Assembly (NCBI GenBank): GCA_039090855.1
Contig: CM077024.1
Coordinates: 68,822,594 to 68,886,593, forward strand
DNA: 64,000 nucleotides
Origin: Macrothele yani
Lineage: Eukaryota > Arthropoda > Arachnida > Araneae > Macrothelidae
Direction of reading: 5' to 3'
Shown here: positions 56,289 to 64,000 of the stretch, one piece after another
How the letters are laid out: the number at the start of each line of letters is the position of its first letter
Position numbering within the stretch: the stretch's first letter is position 1
Position numbers and translations under genes: made by a program
The notes under the pieces: generated by a model
Seen by the model: the letters and a program-made list of their open reading frames with translations, nothing else
Databases searched by the model: none
What the model was told of the DNA's origin: nothing

Positions 56289-56411
56289 CATTTATGTTGA
56301 ATTCTTGTAGACGTTTCTTATGAACAAAGGAATTCAGTTGAATTCCTTGTTCATAAGAAACATTTATGTTGAATTCTTGTAGACGTTTCTTATGAACAAA
56401 GGAATTCAGTT
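56289..56411. repeat. 51-bp duplication with an inverted middle
   Basis: 56289-56339 equals 56361-56411. The 21 bp between them are the inverse complement of part of the unit (one base shorter), so each copy can pair with the middle. Confidence 0.9.
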
Positions 56412-56413
56412 TA

Positions 56414-58230
56414 AGCGCTGTTTGTGTGTTAACTGATTTTGAACATCCACTATTGCAACATTTTGCTGGTGCCAAAGAAAAATGAAAAACATTCATGCAG
56501 AGTGAATATCATTCGGTTTCCATATAGAATTATGAAACTGTATGTGTTTGAAGGAATTTAGGAAATTATTATTTGTACTATTATCACACCCTCTAAGAAG
56601 AAGCACGCGCACGAGCGCGCACACACACACAAATATTCATGTGGGTTTGTGCACCGCACATTATTTTTCGTAAGTTCCATTATAATTCATGACAATGAAG
56701 TCATATGACTTCGTAGTCATGCATAATAGGCAAGTACGTATCTTTCGTTGCGAATTTCGGACTTCCACTTCAACCCTGCTGCGTGGTTTCTCTTTCCGAA
56801 ACCATGTCAAAAATTTGATTCTAGTGTCACGGAATATTGCAAACTGATCATGCTGTCGAATAAATAATAGCATAACACACAGCAGAGAAAAACAATACGT
56901 TGGAGAAAGACAGTCAGCGTGTAATTCCACACTGATTAAAATACTATAAGCAAATATCGAAGTGTGCTATGAAAATAATCAGGAAACATCGGTGCATCAA
57001 TTGACCTTATACTGGAAACTAACGTGCGAATGTACGTTCCGTAAATTAAAATATTGGAAAGTTGAATTAAATACATCAAATTAATTATGCTAAACGCTTT
57101 CGTGATCGGTCAGTTCGTCTGTAACGTCTATTATAGATGCAACTAAGATATTTAAATAACTTCCAACTGAAGTTACAACAGCAGAAGAAAATTTCCAGAG
57201 CCACTGAAGATCAGATAAGGTACCTTAGGGATACTGTCAGAGTGAAATTTGTAATATGGTGTCATCTTTATTTAGAAAATCGATAAATACGATATTACAG
57301 TTGTTGCTTTGTCAAGAAACAGATCATTTGATTCATTTAACGTGATGCCCCAAGAGAACCCATTTTGCAGAAATCATTGATTAATGAAATCGACTTCTCG
57401 TAATCAAAGTGTTACTCTCTGCTTAACAAAGGCTCGTTCGTTACTGATAAATCAGAGAGTATGTTACTCCGGCTATATTTATGTGTATGTTTATTTATCT
57501 GATTATATTGATGTTTGGTATTTTAACTGAATTCATAATTTTGTTTTTTATTTAGTTGGAAACAAAGCTATGATATTTTTTTTAATTTTCACTGGTAAGT
57601 TTCTTTCTACTCATCTACACCCTCGTCAGCCAGTCATTAATTAACAGTACACTGAGTGGAACAAGCTTGTTTTCAGATGACGAAGTACAGAATTGAACAT
57701 AAACAAAGAGCAAATATAAATCCGAAAATAAAATTTAATTCTCCGGCGCTGTTTTCTGGATCGTGTATGTTAAGCACACTTGTGCTAAAAGTCATTATGC
57801 CAACACAGCAAAAAGTACATTACCTTTAATTTAATACACTTTCCTTTCATGTAATTTATTACATAATTTTCTAACACATTAATTTCTAACACGCTAGTCA
57901 TTGTTTAATTTTGTCGTGTTTTCTTACGTCCGTTTTATATCATCATCAATATTCACAACTTGGAACATGCTATTATTATCTTCATTCCCATTGGGCAATC
58001 TCAAATCACTTGCCCTTTGTGACAGCTTCCATTGCCAGAAGTCAGCACGATTTCCACGTGTGAGAATGCGCCTGCGTTTTTAGAATTGCTTTGGTTGAGA
58101 CATCAGCTTTTTTTTTTTTTTTTTTTGAACTATTCTTATTCCCCTTGTCCCTAATTTTGTCTCCTTTCTGGTTACATTACCCATAACGTGGCAGCTTTAT
58201 TTCTGCAAAATTTATCTCATCCTCCATACA
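56414..58230. other. No recognised feature
   Basis: AT-rich; a short (CA)n/(GC)n patch near 56605-56632. Confidence 0.4.
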
Positions 58231-58455
58231 TTATGTAACTGGCCTGCCTGAACACTGCGAATCGTTTTTGCTTTTACTAGTACTATCATCCATTAGTTTC
58301 ATCCTCTTTGTCTTTCTATCACAGAACATACGGTATGTTTTCCTACCGGTAATTCCAGCCTTCCTGCGGGCTAGTGTACTCACTTCCATTTGTAAATCTC
58401 CATCCGTCTTCAGAACTACTCCGAGGTATTTAGATTTCATTCTTCGTTTTTTCAC
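58231..58455 (-). pseudogene. LINE reverse-transcriptase thumb fragment
   Basis: Minus strand 74-codon frame with KYLGVVLKTDGDLQMEV and TLARRKAGITGRKTYRMF, which resembles the 'YLG...DG...EI..RI' region after the reverse-transcriptase core in RTE/CR1-type LINEs. It does not match the RTE copies A-H closely. Upstream and downstream parts were not recognised. Confidence 0.45.
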
Positions 58456-60339
58456 TTTTGTGTGGAATCTACACCATACTTTTGATCCTTCTATTCTTCA
58501 TTGAGGCATATCTGCCTCTCTACGTCCTAATATTGCCATTCAATTTTTCAGCGTTACAACTGCTTCTTGTGCTGCATATAAACATGGTATCCGGAGCTCT
58601 TGATATAACTCCTGCAGTTAGCGCTTTCAGGCTGTTGTTGGGGTGAAAGTTGGTGGTAAAAAAAATGGTAATTGTTTTTAATTCCTGGTGACTAAATCAA
58701 AGCACATATTGCACAAGATCACTGGATGAAGACCTAAGCAGCAAGTGTGACTTTTGCAACACTCAGTGTCTAAAGTGTGAAGAACACAGTCAAAAGTGCT
58801 TGTTAGAGAAAGTTAAATCATTCCTTCATCTCAAGCAGTTTCAGATTAACTTCTGCACTCGGATTTCAGGAGTATGAATGAAACTGTTCTGATAGTGCAT
58901 GCAAAATATAATTCGCAGAATGCCAGTGTGACCTTAATGCGAAAAATGTATTTTGCTTTTGAATTTTGTATATGTACACCTTAGAAGGCTGCTCTTGGTA
59001 CACCATGCAAAAGCGAAACCTCATCCGATAGATTTTAACAGCGCAGATGCATCTAGACCATTGAATTATATGTGCTCAAAGATATGTATTTTGTAAAAAC
59101 CAAATTAGATGATCTCGCTATTTCTTCTGAATTCAGTATTTGATTTTAAACTTATGTTGACATAAATATTTCACGCATTCTCTTTTCATATCTAACATTT
59201 TAATACGAGAAAAAAGTAACAGTAGCGAATTATTATTTTTTTCACTTTTTAAGGAGGAAAGCATATTGTATTTAATTACCGGATGGTTTGCCTCACTTTG
59301 CGTATTAAAAGTTATATCGATACAATTCTTTAACCAAAAACATCCGAGAAATAATATGTTTTCGGAGGAAACAGGATGTCACTCTTGTTTTCTTTCGAGC
59401 TCTTCTTTCTGTAGTATGCGTAGGCACAGCATGTCAGTGAAATGTAGAATATGGAAGCTTTCTAAGAAACTGATGGCAAATGCAGCGTTATTTAAAGAGC
59501 CTTTCCAAATGTATTCAACATCTATAATCAAAAATTATGCAAGGGCGTTTAAAATAAGTGACACTCATGCTATACATCTGAATTTGCAGTCACATCGCGA
59601 AGTCACGAAAGAAACACTTTTGCTACCGACAAGGAGGCAGGTTTAAGAATTGTTGTGTCATACAAAATTCCAAGTCAAAAGTCCATTTGCATTTTTATAA
59701 GAATGTCGGTCAATGCACAGTGCACAGTAGGAACTATTCCTTTTCCAATTCCATCAGAATTCTTTTCTCCATCACCATGAGGAAAGCAGAAATACCAATT
59801 CGTACCATCGCATGACGTGGCGTTTTCATCACACACGGTAAATCTCCGATTTTGCAGCAGTTTATTTCCATAACTTTCCGTTGAATTGATTTTTAAGCAG
59901 CAAGCAATCATAAATGCTTGAGGAGCGAGATATTCAGAAGGTTTCTGCCAAATTTAAACTCCCAGAATGGTGACCAACGCTTTATAAGCACCGTGGCACA
60001 TAGCTTTGTACTCATTATAATGTATCGAATACATATTCCGTGGAAGTCTCATGATAAATACAATAAACCTTGCGCGTCCCTTCGTATTTCTTCACATCAC
60101 ATTCTGGTTGCTGCATTATCTTCTCCCGAAGTGAACTATATCTGAAGAGGAGGAAAACGTTTTGGGTTCTGATAATTGTTACACCTCTCCGTCCATCATT
60201 TTTGAATAATACTACGAAGGAAAATGGAATATTTGTAATGGTGTTTTGTATTTTCTTCTTAGGTTCACGTGAACGGCCTCAACAACTGTTCTACAAAGCC
60301 CATCCTTAAAGGATATTTAAAACTAAAGTTCATGCTTTT
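58456..60339. other. No recognised feature
   Basis: The open frame 59266-59646 (126 codons) shows no domain that I recognise. Confidence 0.4.
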
Positions 60340-60560
60340 TTCCCCCTGGCTTTAGCGATCATGATGAGCAACTCTAAGGGTTAAAAGCAGTATCTCGTCC
60401 CTACTTTGGGTTCATTGGATCGGGAGAAGTGAAAGAACCTGTGCCCCACGACAAGTACATCACCCATGCCTCATTCGGGGCTCGAGCCCGGGCTCTCTCA
60501 GAGAAACGATCAGGGCCCAAAGATCACATCACTGAGCAATCGAGACGCCAGCTTTCATGG
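60340..60560 (-). mobile_element. tRNA-derived SINE, copy S8, degenerate
   Basis: Reversed: TAGCGATCATGATGAGCAACTC, AAAGCAGTATCTCGTCCCTA and GGGCTCGAGCCCGG (B-box region) match the family with many changes. Confidence 0.6.
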
Positions 60561-61004
60561 TTTAGCTGTCAGGTGTTTCTGAAGAAAGTACAGAAATATT
60601 GCGACTATAAAGGCAATGCTAAATAATGTGAATACAGAGTTCACAATTAAAGTTTGCATTAAGGGAAGAGAAGTGCGAACTTATTAGTTTTAAAATAGGC
60701 CCGTCAATAATGACGGGAGAAAATAAGATGAGTAATTTTTAATAACCAGGTATTCTTTTATGTTTGTGATGTCCAAATGTAAATTTGTTTCATGAAAATT
60801 ACAACAATGAACATCACAACAATAAAAAAAATTTATTGGTTAAGACAGGCGTTCGACAAATAAAATAGGCAACGCTCGCATTTTCCCAGTGTTCGTCCAC
60901 CTCACATCAGATGTTTCTATATGCAACGTCACGCCTCTCTTAATCTCAGCCTGTTTATATATCGTACTCATTTACGCTTCTACGTTTGTAGTGCACAGAC
61001 GCAA

Positions 61005-61034
61005 CTGAGGATGGACACCGTTGCGTGTCCGAAA
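61005..61034 (+). ncRNA. Hammerhead-like stem-loop, copy 2
   Basis: CTGAGGA, T, stem GGACAC, loop CGTTGC, stem GTGTCC, GAAA. Same layout as 51866-51897, with a different but fully paired stem and the same GAAAGATCTC on the 3' side. Confidence 0.45.
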
Positions 61035-62889
61035 GATCTCATGCTTTTGACTTAATGATATTTTAACAGTTTTTTAGGGATAAATACTCTTTTAAAATGA
61101 TCACCGAAGTTGGCTTCAATTTGTATTTATGCATCGCTATTTCAGATCGAGAAAAGATGGTAATACTTTGCATCAAGTGGCAGCTGATGAAATATCGAAA
61201 ACAAATAACAGCAGCCAGCCCCAATATTTCTCGGCATTTTTTTTTAAGAAATCGTTAGAAAGCAAGCCTTGTCAGTGGTTCTCGTCCTTCAAACCCCCTC
61301 AGAAATGCATAGTGGCTTTAAAGCGTTTTGTTTCATTTATTGTAAAAAAAAAAAATCACGCAGGTGGCAAGCAACTACGTTCAGTGTGTTCAAAAGTGTT
61401 AAAATAATAAAAGCATTTTCGGAAACTTAGAATTGCTCAGTTGCAAAAGTAAAAATAGTATGGTAGTTCAAGCGCAGAAGCACAAACACTATTTTATCTC
61501 TTCTTTTCTTTCTTTCTTTTTTTCTTTCTTTTTATTCCTTCTACAAATATAAAGAAATTAATACCTGGTTATATTTTGCTAAAACTATAGTTATATTCTT
61601 AGGATTTCGTGGTTTAAGGGAAAAAATGCTTATGCTTCTAAATCATATTTCTTTGGTATACGCATGAAATAATGATAACCACTGCTGCCTACTGTATTGG
61701 AATTTTCAATTTTTAGACAAATTAAAAAATAAACTGGTTGGACAACCTAAAATAGTCATTTTAGGTTCGCAAGTGGACTGAAAAAGTAGAACCAAAATTT
61801 CTGACTTTAAGATGAATGACAAAGTAAAACCAAAATTCCTAACTTTAAGATGAATGGCAAAGTAGAACCAAAATTCCTGACTTAACGTTTTCCTGTTTCT
61901 AAAGACTTGATCTTGTGACGGAAGGCATCTCTGACGTCATGTCAGAATGATTTGGATCAGGTGACGTCACATCAACAGCTGTGAAAAATTGGTCTTTGTA
62001 ACTATGACATGACAACAAAACAAAGTGGTACACGCGTGCGCTGTGTGAGCGTATTGCATGTCGTCACCTGCACGAAAGCACGGAAAGCTAAACATGACGT
62101 CAAAATACTTCTTTCTCGGTTGTTGCCATGGGGACGACTTTCCGCTGCGCCATTGCAGTAGGACAAACGTTCAGAAGTTCAGACAAAAGAAATTATACTG
62201 TTTTAGATGAGAACAAATTTATGTTTGGGAACCCGCATCGTTCTCGGGTACGAGTTTTCACTGGGCTATTACTTCTTAATGAGGGTCTGGGTTTGGTCCA
62301 TTTGGTTCCAACACATTGTCGAGCTGTGTATCTTTCTAAAAGCTGGTAGTCTCAAACAAAAGACGCAACACTTATTCCAGGTTTCGATGTTCATGGAACA
62401 AAACCTTCAAAAAGTCAGAAATATAAAAGCAGCAAAACCAAATATTTTGTCGTTGTGCAGCTTACTTGCCTCGTGGTGTAGAGAACGAGACTTTTGTAAG
62501 AGCTTTTCAAATGAAATTACTTCGAAATCTAACAAATCGAAAAAGCGTTGCTGAACGATGCAGTTTAAAGAACGGGGAAAGAACTGAAGTTTTACAATTG
62601 GGTAGCGTGGTTTTGTTACGTTTATGTGAGATATATTAGCAGAACGGAAATAGTATTAAATGATGCAATTGGTAAAAAAGCGCCCTGTTTAGATAATGCG
62701 TTTTAAAAGCGCAGCTGAAGTCTCTTTACAATCTTGAACTATGCCAATATGAGGTTTGAAACCACGGAACGCATTCAATAAGCCATAAAGAAAGCAAAGG
62801 TACTACTATATTGTGCAAATTAATTGGGACAAAGTAAAAAATCACTCTTTTTTTCCAAAACTATACCTTTATATCATTCTATGCCTTGA
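61035..62889. other. No recognised gene; small repeats
   Basis: It contains a CTTT-rich run (61500-61535), a perfect 8-bp hairpin (61746-61765), a 38-bp tandem repeat and two TGACGTCA-type octamers near 61930-61970. Confidence 0.4.
61783..61883 (+). repeat. 38-bp tandem repeat, about 2.7 copies
   Basis: Units start at 61783, 61821 and 61859 (AAAGTAGAACCAAAATTYCT). Confidence 0.85.
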
Positions 62890-62911
62890 TATGCACTGAT
62901 AAATACCTGTA

Positions 62912-63100
62912 TTAGTATGAAGTATGTCCTCCTTTAGCAGAAATGATCTCTTGAATTCGTTTTGGCATTGACTCCACTAATTCAGTGCATATATTTTTGA
63001 CTTCATAACCGTGAAAACACACTTTTATAGCATTCGCTATCATGCGTTCTTTGGTTGTACAGTCCATTTTACCTAAACGTCTCTTCAAAATATTCCACAA
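62912..63100 (-). pseudogene. T11 transposase C-terminus
   Basis: WNILKRRLGKMDCTTKERMI and VESMPKRIQEIISAKGGHTSY form the standard end of this Tc1 subgroup. The catalytic segment between this and the N-terminal piece is present (63100-63640) but broken by frameshifts. Confidence 0.75.
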
Positions 63101-63647
63101 GTTTTCTATGGGTTTTAAGTCTGGTTAATTTCCAGGCCAATCAAGCAAATGAATTTAATTTTCCTGCATGATATTCTTGACCAATTTCGAATTGTGACAT
63201 GGGGCCAAGTCACGTTGAAATGTCCCGTCAAAAGTTTGCAAGAATGGAACAATCCTACGTTGTAATATTTATACGTACTTGGCTGAATTCATCATACCTT
63301 GAACAGGAACTAAACTTCCATTGCCATTTGATGTCAAAAAACCCCAAAACATCTGTTTCAGAGGGTGTTTTACAGTTTGTTTGACATGCTGAGGTCTTAA
63401 GGGTTCACAGTTGCTTCGTCTAACAACATTTGCTTGGTAACCCTGCACAAATAAATGAGTTTCATCACTGAAAATTACTTTTTCCAGTCTTCAGCAGTCC
63501 ATGATTTATATTTTTTGGCCCATGCTAAACGTTTTATCTCATTTTCGCATTCAAACATTCAAATATTGTTTTTTCGTTGGTCTTCTTGCCTTCCGGTCAA
63601 CTTCCAGAAGCCTACGGCGTACAGTTGAACCAGAGACATCAAAACCA

Positions 63648-63938
63648 CTAGCCAATAAATCTCTTTGAAGGTCGGTGCATGTTTTTTTTTGTTTTTTTTT
63701 TTGGATTCATTTTACTATTTCTGATTAGATATTTATCGGTTCGTGGAGTTGTTTTTCGTTTTCTTCCACATTTTCCTCTTCTTTTCGGAGACGATGATCC
63801 AGATGCATTGTATCGCGTAAGCAGTCTTGATACACTTGATTTGCCTACACCAACTGCAGAAGCGACATCTCTCACTCTCATAGAAGTGTGATCCTTCAGA
63901 GCAATTATTTTTGCACGCTTCCTTGGGGAAATATCCAT
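63648..63938 (-). pseudogene. T11 transposase N-terminus
   Basis: ATG at 63938, MDISPRKRAKIIALKDHTSM. Helix-turn-helix RDVASAVGVGKSSVSRLLTR (about residues 23-42), then a basic GKCGRKRKTTPRTDKYL linker. A T-run on the plus strand (63681-63702) encodes the KKKTKK stretch and probably marks the frameshift that ends this frame in RFIG. Confidence 0.8.
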
Positions 63939-64000
63939 TTTTCAATACAGGAAAGCAACACCTACTCACAGAGAGCAAACACTAACATCAACCTGTCACA

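Larger units (their letters stand above)
62890..64000 (-). mobile_element. Tc1-like transposon T11, cut by window end
   Basis: The minus-strand transposase region spans from about 62912 to 63938. The C-terminal end is at the left. The 5' terminus is probably beyond the window. Confidence 0.75.

Noticed and set aside
59266..59646. 126-codon open frame as a gene
   Set aside because: No domain, no repeats and no supporting neighbours; length is within chance in this composition.

Overview
The window looks like repeat-dense intergenic or intronic DNA from an invertebrate animal, most likely an arthropod and perhaps an arachnid. The reasons are the AT-rich background, eukaryotic LINE, Tc1/mariner, SINE and MITE families, (TA)n microsatellites, and transposase subtypes of the kind common in spiders and other arthropods. 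The taxonomic guess comes from familiarity with these families; nothing in the sequence proves it. I found no convincing host protein-coding gene, rRNA gene or functional tRNA gene in 64 kb.

Layout. 0-0.7 kb: 3' end of a Tc1-like transposon. 1.7-4.4 kb: three tRNA-derived SINE copies around a rearranged RTE-like LINE fragment. 5.2-6.4 kb: a 29-bp direct repeat, a (TA)n tract and a truncated reverse transcriptase resembling Penelope-like elements. 6.4-11.7 kb: mostly unrecognised AT-rich DNA with two small transposon fragments. 11.7-20.5 kb: a run of Tc1/mariner relics, including one with a palindromic end and one DUF4817-type copy. 20.5-29.2 kb: five copies of one RTE-like LINE, two nearly full length, abutting (TA)n or (GAT)n tracts. 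29.3-33.2 kb: more Tc1 copies, one with its catalytic glutamate changed to lysine. 33.2-36.9 kb: two SINEs in plain DNA.

36.9-44.5 kb is the best structured part. A terminal-inverted-repeat element carrying a 146-bp tandem array was split by a near-full-length L1/Tx1-type LINE with a 13-bp target duplication. That LINE was in turn split, inside its C-terminal CCHC-like region, by a 467-bp LTR element in miniature (TRIM). The TRIM has 163-bp LTRs, each containing a tRNA-like gene body with A and B boxes, plus a primer-binding site, a polypurine tract and a 4-bp target duplication. A second LTR of the same kind, carrying a different tRNA-like head, lies at 55.84 kb.

45.5-49.7 kb: two Tc1 elements, one nested in a decayed LINE whose frame resumes across it. 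51.9 and 61.0 kb: two copies of a hammerhead-like stem-loop with compensatory stem changes. 52.1-55.3 kb: a foldback arrangement of the 146-bp repeat family and a TTAA-flanked MITE. Intact monomers of that family contain a DR1-type nuclear-receptor motif. 55.3-60.6 kb: composite SINEs, the second TRIM-like LTR and LINE debris. The window ends inside another Tc1 element.

The elements do not form a pathway; what can be read is the order of insertions. Nearly all coding regions are broken by stops or frameshifts. The longest readable ones are the endonuclease part of one RTE copy, the reverse-transcriptase part of two others and parts of several transposases.
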